A stretch of 64,000 nt of DNA from Actinomadura barringtoniae. GTDB lineage: Bacteria > Actinomycetota > Actinomycetes > Streptosporangiales > Streptosporangiaceae. The notes below the pieces were generated by a model. That model was not told the origin of the DNA and did not search any database. It saw only the letters and a program-made list of their open reading frames with translations. The stretch spans positions 186,001 through 250,000 of the forward strand of contig NZ_JAGEOJ010000004.1 of assembly GCF_017573505.1 (NCBI RefSeq), written 5' to 3'. This document shows, in pieces, positions 16,066 to 24,569 of this stretch (its first letter is position 1; each line of letters begins with the position of its first letter). Position numbers and translations under genes: made by a program.

Positions 16066-17699
16066 GCGGGGGCCTCCAGGTCGAGGAAGTCGAGGTTGGG
16101 AACGCCGCCGGTGCCGGTGGCGGTCAGGCGGACGGTGTTGGCGCCCGCCTTGAGGGGGGCGGTCGCGATGGCGGTCTGCCACAGGCTCCACGCGCCGGTG
16201 GCCGGGAACGCGACCGATCCCGCCGCGGCGCCGTTGACGGTGAGGCCGGTCGGCCGGTCGGCGCCGCCGGAGTTGGCGTAGTCGAAGGCGAGCGCGTAGG
16301 TGCCGGCCTTCGGGGCGTCGACGGTGAGCTGGACGAAGCTGCCGGTCGCGTTCGTGGTGTTGGCGAAGCCCGCGCCCGAGTAGCCCGAGTGGTTGTGATC
16401 GACGGTCGTACCGGTACTGAACGTGCCGTCCTCGGCCTCGTACCGCTGCGAGGTGCCGTCCCGCGAGACCCGGTAGAGCACGGTCGCGTGGCCGGGCACC
16501 GAGGCGCTGATCGCGCCGGTCGTGGTGCGGGTCGCCTTGGACCACAGGTCCTTGAGCGTGTACGAGGCGGACCCGCCCATCCCGATCGCGCTCGCCGACG
16601 TCGAGATCGTCGCCGTCGAGGTCGTCTCGTTCGACAGCGCGACCGCGCGATCGCCGTTCGCAAGCGTGCGGCTGTAGACGACCTTGCCGCCCGACGAGCT
16701 GAGCACGGTCCCCTGGCGGCCGAGCCTGTCCTGGTCGACCGCGATGACGTCGGCGTTCTCCAGGATCGAGAACGTCTCGTCGGACACCTTGCGCAGGTCG
16801 GAGCCGATGAGCAGCGGCGAGGCCATCACGGCCCAGAGGCTGAAGTGGGTGCGGTACTCGGCGGCGGTCATGCCGCCGTTGCCGACCTCCAGCATGTCCG
16901 GGTCGTTCCAGTGCCCCGGCCCGGCGTACTGCGCGAGCGCCCGGTTGGCCTGGGCCTTGCCGATCATGCTGGACCAGTTGTCGCTGATGTCGCCGGTCGT
17001 GCGCCACAGGTTGCCGACGGGCTCGCCCCACTCCCATACGCGCGGTGGCCCGGTCCTCCCCCACTCGCAGATCGAGTAGACGATCGGGCGGCCGGTCCGG
17101 GCGAGGGCGTCGCGCATGCGCGTGTAGCGCTGCTGGGCGTCCACGCCCTGGTTGTTGCAGTTGTCGTACTTGAGGTAGTCGACGCCCCAGCTCGCGAACA
17201 GATTCGCGTCCTGCTGCTCGTGGTCGAGCCCGCCGGGGAAACCGCCGGTCCCGTTGCAGGTCTTGGTCCCGGCGGAGGTGTAGAGCCCGAACTTCAGGCC
17301 CTTGGAGTGGACGTAGTCGGCGACGGCCTTGATGCCGTTCGGGAACCGCGTCTTGTTCGGCACGAGGTTGCCACCGGAGTCGCGCTTCTGCTCGGCCCAG
17401 CAGTCGTCGATGTTGACGTACTGATAACCGGCGGCCTTCAGCCCCCGCGCGACGAAGATGTCGGCGATCGACTTGACCATCGCCTCGTTGAAGTCCGCGC
17501 CGCACTGCGTGGCGTTCCAGTTGTTGAACCCCATCGGGGGCGTGCGGGCCAGGCCGTTCTCCAAAGCAAGCGCCGGACGAGCCGGAAGCGTAGCGCTGAA
17601 CGCGGCCACCGCGGCCACCGCGGCCGCCGCGGCGAGCGCCGTCAGGACAGCGGTCGGTTTTCGGGCATGGGGCACCACGGCCCCTAGAGCGGGGAGCAC
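16062..17699 (-). CDS. Secreted GH27 alpha-galactosidase with CBM35
   Basis: A 545-aa exported retaining alpha-galactosidase (or beta-arabinopyranosidase, which shares the fold). A long signal region ends near ARPALA (residue 45). The GH27 barrel starts at TPPMGFNNWNATQC; the nucleophile is D179 in YLKYDNC and the acid/base lies in HWNDPDML (D266/D268). A beta-sandwich domain follows, then a CBM35-like module from about residue 424. It starts at GTG 17699 behind GGAGG, 4 bp after the GH28 stop, and overlaps the chitinase start by 4 bp. It is one of two GH27 genes in the locus; the other carries different accessory domains. Confidence 0.93.
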   Translation of the reverse strand: MLPALGAVVPHARKPTAVLTALAAAAAVAAVAAFSATLPARPALALENGLARTPPMGFNNWNATQCGADFNEAMVKSIADIFVARGLKAAGYQYVNIDDCWAEQKRDSGGNLVPNKTRFPNGIKAVADYVHSKGLKFGLYTSAGTKTCNGTGGFPGGLDHEQQDANLFASWGVDYLKYDNCNNQGVDAQQRYTRMRDALARTGRPIVYSICEWGRTGPPRVWEWGEPVGNLWRTTGDISDNWSSMIGKAQANRALAQYAGPGHWNDPDMLEVGNGGMTAAEYRTHFSLWAVMASPLLIGSDLRKVSDETFSILENADVIAVDQDRLGRQGTVLSSSGGKVVYSRTLANGDRAVALSNETTSTATISTSASAIGMGGSASYTLKDLWSKATRTTTGAISASVPGHATVLYRVSRDGTSQRYEAEDGTFSTGTTVDHNHSGYSGAGFANTTNATGSFVQLTVDAPKAGTYALAFDYANSGGADRPTGLTVNGAAAGSVAFPATGAWSLWQTAIATAPLKAGANTVRLTATGTGGVPNLDFLDLEAPA

Positions 17700-17703
17700 G
17701 GGG

Positions 17704-19614
17704 TCATACCTCCGCGTAGTCGAGGTTCGGGCCGCCGTTGGCGGTGGTCGCGGCGGCCCTGATGGTGTTGGCGCCCGCCTTCAGCGGGACGGTGAGGGTG
17801 GCGGACTGCCAGGTCGTCCAGGCGCCGGTGCCCGGGAACGAGTGACCGGCCGACACGACGGCGCCGTTGACGGTGATGTCCATCGGCCGGTCGGTCGTGG
17901 TCCCGTTGGCGAAGCGCAGGGTCAGCGTCGTGTCGCCCGCCTGGGCGGCGTTCAGCTGGAACTCCACGTACGAGCCGGTGACGTTGTCGTAGTTGACGAA
18001 CCCGGTCCCCGAGAACCCGGCGTGGTCGGACTCGACCGCGCCTTGGGAGATCGTGGCGTTCTCCGCCTCCACCCGGCCGCCCGGCGGCGGGGTCGAGCAG
18101 CCTGAGGTGGAGCCGCCGCTGGCGTTGATCCGCGGCGATCCGCTGTCGGCGACGCAGTAGTCGGTCACCGACTGGAAGCCGAGGTCGAACGAGCTGCTGC
18201 TGCCGCGTTCGTAGGTGAAGTGCTGGAAGGTGACCCCGCTGCCGGTGTTGGCGATGACGGCGGGCCGACAGTCGTTCTTCACGAACTGCACGGAGCTGTC
18301 CACGAACTTGATGTCGTGCGCGTCGTGGATGTACCAGCCGTAGGAGGGCCGGGTGCCGATGCTCTTGGGGTTGTAGTCCTTGGGGTCGTTGCTCGGCACG
18401 CCGGTTCCGACGCAGCCGCTGCCGCCGGGGACTGTCAGGTTCACGTTGGTGAACGTGACGTTGCGGATCCGGTTGCTGGTGCCGGACTCGCCCCACAGCG
18501 TGGCGGTGAAGTTGCTGCTGCTCTGCCCGGACGAGGTCACGTTGTCGTAGGTGATGTTCTCGATCCGGCCGACCCCTGGGCTGCCGCCGCACCTTCGCCG
18601 CGTCCCGATCTTCTGCATGATCGCGCTGCGGACGTTGGTCATCGTGATGTCCTTGTAGTGGACGTCGGAGATGACCGTGCCGTCCATCGAGACCATGCCG
18701 AGGCCGGACTTGTCGGCGCCGTTGATGCTGATCCGCTCGAAGTGGTATCCGGTGAAGTTCCCGCAGGTCTCCGAGCCGAACATCAGCGCGTTGCAGCAGG
18801 CGGCCGACAGCTTGGCGTCGGTCACGGTGACGTCGCCGTTGGGGTAGGTCTGGCCTAGCGCCCAGTCGCTCTTGAAGACCAGCGCGTCGTCGTTGGCGGA
18901 GATGTCCGCGTTGGTGATCGTGACGTGCTGGGCGCTGATGACGTTCCAGCCGTCCCGGTCGCTCTGGGTGTCGATCCGCAGGTGGTCGGAGGTGATGTTG
19001 TTACACGCGTTCGTGAGCATCGCGAAGTGGCCGCCACGGCGCAGCGTGATCCCGCCGACCGTGAGGCCGTCGCACCGCGTCAGCGAGATGATCTTGTCGG
19101 CCTCGCCGGACTTGGGGTTGCCGGTGATCAGGTTGCCGCCGCCGTCGATCGTGCCCGACCCGGTGAACGCGATGTCGGTGAGCCTGTCGCCCCAGATCAT
19201 CGCGTTGTGGAAGTGGCTGTGCCCGTAGTCCTGGTAGTCGTCGTTGGGGTTGGACTCGGGCGCGTCGTACGTGTCGTTCGGCGAGCCGAGGATCGTCGAT
19301 CCGGAGTCGAGCTGGATCGTCACATGGCTCTTCAGGTGGATCGTGCCGGCCGAACGGTACGAGCCCGACGGGAACCGCACGGTCCCGCCGCCCGCGTTCG
19401 CCGCCGCGTCGATCGCCTTGTTGACGGCGCCGGTGTCGTTGGTCGACCCGTTCCCGGCCGCGCCGTAGTCGCGGACGTTGAACGTGCCCGCCATGTGCGT
19501 GATGGAGTGGGTCGTGGCGGCGGCGGTGACCGCCTCGGTGATGGTCACCGCCACCACCAGGGCCGTCAGGATCGCCGCCAGCCGGGCGAGCGGTCTGGTC
19601 AGAGCTGATCGCAT
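17704..19614 (-). CDS. Secreted GH28 polygalacturonase-like enzyme with CBM35
   Basis: A 636-aa exported protein. After the signal peptide comes a pectate-lyase-3/GH28 beta-helix starting FNVRDYGAAGNGSTNDT, with the paired aspartates of the active site in SANDDALVF (about residues 241-242) and repeated short beta-strand turns. The C-terminal 125 residues form a CBM35 module (VEAENATISQGAVESDHAG). Expected role: inverting hydrolysis of galacturonic-acid linkages in pectin or rhamnogalacturonan, though the canonical GxGH and RIK motifs are not obvious, so a related uronide or sugar specificity is possible. It is in operon with GH29-like (8-bp gap) and GH27 (4-bp gap). Confidence 0.86.
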   Translation of the reverse strand: MRSALTRPLARLAAILTALVVAVTITEAVTAAATTHSITHMAGTFNVRDYGAAGNGSTNDTGAVNKAIDAAANAGGGTVRFPSGSYRSAGTIHLKSHVTIQLDSGSTILGSPNDTYDAPESNPNDDYQDYGHSHFHNAMIWGDRLTDIAFTGSGTIDGGGNLITGNPKSGEADKIISLTRCDGLTVGGITLRRGGHFAMLTNACNNITSDHLRIDTQSDRDGWNVISAQHVTITNADISANDDALVFKSDWALGQTYPNGDVTVTDAKLSAACCNALMFGSETCGNFTGYHFERISINGADKSGLGMVSMDGTVISDVHYKDITMTNVRSAIMQKIGTRRRCGGSPGVGRIENITYDNVTSSGQSSSNFTATLWGESGTSNRIRNVTFTNVNLTVPGGSGCVGTGVPSNDPKDYNPKSIGTRPSYGWYIHDAHDIKFVDSSVQFVKNDCRPAVIANTGSGVTFQHFTYERGSSSSFDLGFQSVTDYCVADSGSPRINASGGSTSGCSTPPPGGRVEAENATISQGAVESDHAGFSGTGFVNYDNVTGSYVEFQLNAAQAGDTTLTLRFANGTTTDRPMDITVNGAVVSAGHSFPGTGAWTTWQSATLTVPLKAGANTIRAAATTANGGPNLDYAEV

Positions 19615-19621
19615 GGGAACC

Positions 19622-21796
19622 TCATCCGATCGTGATCATGTCGAGGTTGGGCGCGCCCTCGGCCGAGGTCGCGGTGACCCGGATCGTGTTCGCCCCCGCG
19701 TTCAGCGGCACCGTGAGCGTGCTGGTCGCCCAGTCGGTCCAGCTCCCGGTCGAGGGGAAGGACCGCGCGGCGGCGACCACCGTGCCGTTGACGGTGACGT
19801 CCATCGGACGGTCGGCGGCCGGGCCGTTGGCGTAGCGGACGCCGAGCGTGTGCGACCTGGCCTGCGCCGCGTCGACCTTCCACTCCACGTACGGCCCGGC
19901 GGCGTTGTCGGTGTTGACATAGCCGGTGCCCGAGTAGCCGGCGTGATCGGACTCCACGACGCCCCGCGAGATCGTGGCGTTCTCCGCCTCGTACTGGCCA
20001 CCCGGTGCCGTCCCGCCGCCCGCGTAGGACGTGCCGATCCACGCCTCGTCCACCCGCAGCCTTGCGGTGCCCTGGCTGTTCACCTTCTCCAGCCGCACGT
20101 GCCGCGCGGTCGTGACGGGCAGGTCGATGATCTGCACGCCCCGGTGGTTGGGCAGCGTGCCGGTCTTGATGGGGCTCCCCCAGTTCGTGCCGTCGTCGCT
20201 GACGTAGACCCGGTAGTCGCGGATCCGCGCAGAGCCCGAGGCGGGGTAGGTGGTGGAGTCCTCGCGCTGGTTGATGCCGATGTACTGGATCCGCTTGGCC
20301 GAGCCGAGGTCGAACCGCAGCGACACCGGCTGCGCCGAGCCCGCGTCCCAGTAGGTGAGGTAGTCGCCGTCGGCCGCGGCGGAGGCGGGGTGGCCGCTCG
20401 CCGAGGCGCTGGCGCTCATGGTGTACGAGGAGGGCGGCAGGATGCCCTCACGGCCGCTGGTGACGACCTTGAACACCGTGTCGTACTGATCCCAGCTCGA
20501 AATGCCGCTGAGCGTGAGGGTGCCGCCGCTCTGGCTGAAGCTCACGGCGGCCCCGGTCCGCAGGTTGGTGACCGCGGAGACCTTGTAGCCGTTGTCGCGC
20601 ACCTTCAGGGTGCCGCCGGACGGCTTGGTGACGACGTGCACGAAGTGCAGGTTCGGGTCGGTCTTGCTGACCGTGGTGACGCCGTGCGCGCCGTCGTTCC
20701 AGAACCCGGGCTGCAGCCCGCCGTACATGTAGCCGCCGCCCTCGGTGCCGATCAGCGACGGCTTGATCGCCTCCAGGTAGGTGTCGGCGAAGTTGTTGAA
20801 CGCCTCCTGCGCGGGCGGCATCCGGCCGTTCTTCATCGGCGTCTCGGCCATCAGCGCCTTGATCGACGATCCGGCGTTGGTGATGAGGCGGCCGAGGGTG
20901 AGCTTGTAGTCGACGGCGTTGTCGGTGCCGGTGTACCACCACGAGCCGTTGGTCGGCAGCTTGAAGTCGGCCTCGGTCAGGCGCGGCGCGGCGGTGTAGA
21001 CGGCCTGCGGGTAGTCGTAGGACGGGGACATGCCGGTCTTCTGCTCGTTGCTGATCATGTCCATGATCGGCGTGTCCTCGTTGTTGTTGCTGAGCGTGAA
21101 GTCCGGCCGGTCGTGGCGGATCCGCTCGTAGAGCCCGTTGCGCTCCCAGTAGGCGTTGTCGTTGTCGATCCAGAAGCCGCCGAGCTTCGGGTAGCGCTGC
21201 ATGATCTCGACGAAGTTGTCGTAGGAGAACTCGCCGAAGCCGTCGCGGGTCTTCAGGTCGACGGTGTGGCCCTTGTAGGAGGAGTAGGCCGAGGAGTTGA
21301 GCCAGCTCTGCCCCGACGGCAGGCCCTCGTTCCACCACTGCGGGTCGTCGGTCATGTAGAGGACGACCCGCATCCCCTGCGCCTCGGCGGCCGTGATCAG
21401 CTCGCCCAGGAAGTCGCGCTTGGTGCTGCAGCTGCCGGGGATCGCCGACGGCCAGGGGCGGGCGTAGCCGAGCCTGCTGTGGAACGTGGCCAGCACGAGG
21501 TACTGCGTGTGCAGCTTCTTGGCCTCGTTCACCCAGTACTCGGGCTTCCAGCCGCCACCGGTGACGGCCGACTCCCACGCGCCGCAGCTGGTGTGCGCCG
21601 GGGAGGTGCGCATCCCCCAGTGCAGGAACAGCTCGCCGAGGGACGCGCGCAGGAACGCCTGGCGCGGGTGCTGTAGCTCCGCCTTGGCGGGCGGTGCCGC
21701 GGTCACGGCGCAGACCGCCGTGACCGCGAGCACCACCAGTGCGGAGGCCAGCGTCGCGAGCACTCTGCTGGAGAGAGCCCGGAGCGGTGACCGCAT
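19622..21796 (-). CDS. Secreted GH29-like alpha-L-fucosidase with F5/8C and CBM35 domains
   Basis: A 724-aa exported protein. After the signal peptide (cut near PAKAE, residue 40) comes a barrel with GELFLHWGMRTSPAH, corresponding to the F/IHWG motif of GH29, and a candidate nucleophile D211 in GGFWIDND. A beta domain follows, then an F5/8 type C (CBM32-like) domain around residues 460-590 and a C-terminal CBM35 module. The likely reaction is release of alpha-L-fucose from side chains. Catalytic motifs are divergent from classical GH29 enzymes, so the sugar specificity is uncertain. The start at 21796 follows AAGGAAGG. Confidence 0.78.
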   Translation of the reverse strand: MRSPLRALSSRVLATLASALVVLAVTAVCAVTAAPPAKAELQHPRQAFLRASLGELFLHWGMRTSPAHTSCGAWESAVTGGGWKPEYWVNEAKKLHTQYLVLATFHSRLGYARPWPSAIPGSCSTKRDFLGELITAAEAQGMRVVLYMTDDPQWWNEGLPSGQSWLNSSAYSSYKGHTVDLKTRDGFGEFSYDNFVEIMQRYPKLGGFWIDNDNAYWERNGLYERIRHDRPDFTLSNNNEDTPIMDMISNEQKTGMSPSYDYPQAVYTAAPRLTEADFKLPTNGSWWYTGTDNAVDYKLTLGRLITNAGSSIKALMAETPMKNGRMPPAQEAFNNFADTYLEAIKPSLIGTEGGGYMYGGLQPGFWNDGAHGVTTVSKTDPNLHFVHVVTKPSGGTLKVRDNGYKVSAVTNLRTGAAVSFSQSGGTLTLSGISSWDQYDTVFKVVTSGREGILPPSSYTMSASASASGHPASAAADGDYLTYWDAGSAQPVSLRFDLGSAKRIQYIGINQREDSTTYPASGSARIRDYRVYVSDDGTNWGSPIKTGTLPNHRGVQIIDLPVTTARHVRLEKVNSQGTARLRVDEAWIGTSYAGGGTAPGGQYEAENATISRGVVESDHAGYSGTGYVNTDNAAGPYVEWKVDAAQARSHTLGVRYANGPAADRPMDVTVNGTVVAAARSFPSTGSWTDWATSTLTVPLNAGANTIRVTATSAEGAPNLDMITIG

Positions 21797-21838
21797 GACA
21801 GCCTTCCTTCTGATTCCGACGAAGTCGGCTCGGGGGGT

Positions 21839-21858
21839 GTGGGGGGTCGTCCCCCCAC
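21839..21858 (-). terminator. Intercistronic hairpin between PQQ enzyme and GH29-like genes
   Basis: GTGGGGGG (21839-21846) pairs perfectly with CCCCCCAC (21851-21858) around a 4-nt loop; a second small repeat CCGAC-GAA-GTCGG lies at 21816-21828. Position in the 88-bp spacer suggests partial termination or mRNA processing that would lower expression of the four downstream genes. There is no T-run. Confidence 0.5.
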
Positions 21859-21884
21859 GGGCAGTGCTGAGTAGTCGGGCAAGA

Positions 21885-24347
21885 TCAGCCGACGTTGGAC
21901 CGGAAGATGCGGTCGGCCGTGCCGTCCCCGTTGTTGTCGGAGTTGGTCGTGCCGAACCAGATCGCGTTGGCGCCCGGCACCTTCACCACGGCGCGCAGAC
22001 GGCCGTAGGTACCGTTCCAGTAGGAGTTGGCGGAGGTGACGTTCTCGCCGTTCAGGACGATCCGCCACATCCGCTGGCCGCGGAGCGCCGCCATGAACAG
22101 CGCGCCGTTGACGTAGGCCAGGCCGCTCGGCGAGGCCTGAGCGACCGGCCAGGTCTTCTTCGGGTTGGTCATCCCGGACGTGCCGCAGGTGCCCTCGCAG
22201 GTCGGCCAGCCGTAGTTCTTGCCGGGCTGGATCAGGTTGATCTCGTCGGCGGTCGAGTCGCCGAGCTCGGACTCCCACAGGCGTCCCGCCGAGTCCCAGG
22301 CCAGGCCCTGCGGGTTGCGGTGGCCGTAGCTGTAGATCCGGGTGCCGGACGGGTTGCCGGGGGCCGGGTCGCCGCTCTTGGTGACGCGCAGGATCTTGCC
22401 GTTGAGGGAGTTCTTGTCCTGGGCGAGGTCGGGGGTCTGCGCCTCACCGCAGGTGGCGTACAGGTAGCCGTCGGGGCCGAAACGGATCCGGCCGCCGTTG
22501 TGGTAGCGGTTCTTCTTGATCCCGGTGACGATCGCGGTGTAGCCGGAGAGCGCGGAACCGTCGAAGTTCATCTTCGCGATCCGGTTGCCCTCCGACGCGG
22601 TGTGCATGAAGAACACCTCGCGGTCGCCGGACCCGTTCCAGGTAGGCGAGAACGCGACGCCCATGAGGCCGCCCTCGCCGCCGGTGGTCTGCGCGTTCGG
22701 CACGGTGCCGACCTGGGTCTTGCCCGAGCCGTCCTTGTTGATCTTGAAGACCTTGAACGTGTCGCGCTCGGTCACCAGGCCGAACGAGCCGTCGGGTGCC
22801 CACGAGATGTCCCACGGGACGTCCCAGCCGGTCGACACCTGCGCGGGCGTGCTCGGGGTGTTGCCGCAGCCGCTGGTGCTGAAGCTGACCACGTTGCTCT
22901 TCGGCGAGGTGTTGCCCGCCGCGTCCTTGGCCACCACATGCAGGCGGTAGGCGGTGTCGCAGGCCAGCACGGTGACGTTGCGGCTGGTCGCGGGCGGGTT
23001 GCCGCTCACCTGGTCGATGACGGCGTTGTTGTCGTCGTTGCGGATGACGTAGGAGGTGACGCCCACGTTGTCGGTCGAGGCCGACCAGCTCAGGCTGACG
23101 TTGGTCGAGCCGACGCCGGAGGCGGTCAGGCCTCCGGGCGCGGACGGCGGCTGGTTCTCGCCGGCCTTGGTCTTGCAGGTCACCTCGGGGCTGCTCTGCG
23201 AGACGTTGCCCGCGGCGTCCCGGGCGAACACCGAGATCGTGTAGGTGGTGTTCGGCGACAGGCCGGTAATGGTGTGCGGGGAGCCGGGCGGGTTGGGAGC
23301 CTCGGCGAGCTTCTGGCCGAGATTGAAGATGTCGTAGGCGACCACGCCGACGTTGTCGGTCGAGGTCGGCCAGCTCAGCTTGATCGAGTTCTCGGTGATG
23401 TCGGCCGCGTCGCAGACCGGCTGGCCCGGGACGCTCGGCTGCTCGGTGTCGGAGGGAGCGCCGACGCGCAGCCGGTCCAGGTTGGGCCCGCCGTTGGCGG
23501 TGGTGGAGGTCGCCGTCACCGTGTTGGCGCCCGCCTTGAGCGTGGCGTTGACCTTGATCTCCTGCCAGGTCGTCCAGTCCGTGGTGCCGGGGAACGACAG
23601 GCTGCCCGCCACCGCCGTCCCGTTGACCGCGATCGACATCGGCCGGTCGGTGGTCGTGCCGTTGGCGTAGCGGAAGTCCAGCGAGGCCGGTCCGGCGCTC
23701 GCGGCGTTCACGGTGAACTCGACCGAGGAGCCGGTCACGTTGTCGTAGTTCACGAAGCCGGTGCCGGTGTAGCCGGCGTGGTTGGACTCGACGGCGCCTT
23801 GGGTGATCTTGGCGCTCTCCGCCTGGTAGTCACTGGAGGGAGCGCCCGCGGACTCGACCTCGACATAGTCGAGGTTCGGCCCGCCGTTGGCGGTCGTCGC
23901 GGTCGCGCGGATCTTGTTGGCGCCCGCGTTGAGGGTGGCGGTGAACGTCGAGGTCGCCCAGGTGTCCCAGTTGGCGGTGGCGGCGAACTCGCGCGCCGCC
24001 GACGCCACGGTGCCGTTCACCGTGATGTCCATCGGGCGGTTCACCGCCGTGCCGTTGGAGTAGCGCAGCGCGATCGTCGCGGGGCCCGCGCTCGCCGCGT
24101 TCACCGTCCACTCGACCGAACTGCCCGTCACGTTGTCGCCGTTGACGAACCCGGTGCCGGAGAAGCCGGTGTGGTCGGACTCCACCGCCCCCTGGGTGAT
24201 CGTCGCGCTCTCCGCCTCGTACCGGACGGGCGCCGCCGCCCCGGCCGTAGCGGCCGGCACGGCCGACAGCGCCCAGGCGACGAGCAGCAGCGCCACTGCC
24301 ATCGCCACCGCACGCGGTCGGGTCTTCCACGAACCAAGGGGCCGCAT
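21885..24347 (-). CDS. Secreted PQQ-dependent sugar dehydrogenase with CBM35 and Fn3 domains
   Basis: An 820-aa exported multidomain enzyme: signal peptide (cut near GAAAP, residue 39), two CBM35 modules (about 42-165 and 172-300), two fibronectin type III domains (about 310-495), then a beta-propeller of the glucose/sorbosone dehydrogenase family (about 500-820). Visible propeller motifs include WDISWAPDGSFGLVTER, GLMGVAFSP, YHNGGRIRFGPDGYLY, YSYGHRNPQGLAWD and GKNYGWP. Expected role: PQQ-dependent oxidation of sugars or sugar termini on an insoluble polysaccharide. No PQQ synthesis genes are in the window. The ATG follows GGAGGGATCC, and as first gene it probably drives the whole operon. 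Confidence 0.9.
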   Translation of the reverse strand: MRPLGSWKTRPRAVAMAVALLLVAWALSAVPAATAGAAAPVRYEAESATITQGAVESDHTGFSGTGFVNGDNVTGSSVEWTVNAASAGPATIALRYSNGTAVNRPMDITVNGTVASAAREFAATANWDTWATSTFTATLNAGANKIRATATTANGGPNLDYVEVESAGAPSSDYQAESAKITQGAVESNHAGYTGTGFVNYDNVTGSSVEFTVNAASAGPASLDFRYANGTTTDRPMSIAVNGTAVAGSLSFPGTTDWTTWQEIKVNATLKAGANTVTATSTTANGGPNLDRLRVGAPSDTEQPSVPGQPVCDAADITENSIKLSWPTSTDNVGVVAYDIFNLGQKLAEAPNPPGSPHTITGLSPNTTYTISVFARDAAGNVSQSSPEVTCKTKAGENQPPSAPGGLTASGVGSTNVSLSWSASTDNVGVTSYVIRNDDNNAVIDQVSGNPPATSRNVTVLACDTAYRLHVVAKDAAGNTSPKSNVVSFSTSGCGNTPSTPAQVSTGWDVPWDISWAPDGSFGLVTERDTFKVFKINKDGSGKTQVGTVPNAQTTGGEGGLMGVAFSPTWNGSGDREVFFMHTASEGNRIAKMNFDGSALSGYTAIVTGIKKNRYHNGGRIRFGPDGYLYATCGEAQTPDLAQDKNSLNGKILRVTKSGDPAPGNPSGTRIYSYGHRNPQGLAWDSAGRLWESELGDSTADEINLIQPGKNYGWPTCEGTCGTSGMTNPKKTWPVAQASPSGLAYVNGALFMAALRGQRMWRIVLNGENVTSANSYWNGTYGRLRAVVKVPGANAIWFGTTNSDNNGDGTADRIFRSNVG

Positions 24348-24381
24348 GGATCCCTCCGTCTTCCGGAAAGGTTGGATCTTT

Positions 24382-24400
24382 GCATGACGTCATGTCATGC
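24382..24400. promoter_or_regulatory. Inverted repeat GCATGAC-N5-GTCATGC
   Basis: A perfect 7-bp inverted repeat (24382-24388 and 24394-24400) contains a second, overlapping 12-bp palindrome CATGACGTCATG (24383-24394). It starts 34 bp upstream of the PQQ enzyme gene in the 222-bp divergent promoter region shared with GH105. A good candidate operator for the leftward operon. Confidence 0.6.
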
Positions 24401-24486
24401 GGCAGCTGCGGTGTCAACGCCTTGAAATTTCACATCACACGGACTGAATACCTGAAAGACGCCTGTGTACTGGAGGTTCGATCTCA

Positions 24487-24503
24487 TTAGACGGAAGGTC
24501 TAA
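24487..24503. promoter_or_regulatory. Inverted repeat TTAGAC-N5-GTCTAA
   Basis: A perfect 6-bp inverted repeat in an AT-richer stretch 66 bp upstream of the GH105 start; a further TAGAC occurs at about 24523. It is placed as an operator of the rightward GH105 promoter, and its shape suits a GntR or LacI-type repressor. No regulator gene is adjacent. Confidence 0.5.
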
Positions 24504-24569
24504 GTTAAGAACCTTTACAAACTAGACATCCGATGTATCTTCGGGGACACACCATCAGGAGGGTCAGTA

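Noticed and set aside
16062..24347. Several 200-550 codon frames on the plus strand across the glycosidase operon
   Set aside because: Low-complexity RGVAD-type translations typical of GC-rich antisense; no starts with ribosome sites and no recognisable fold.
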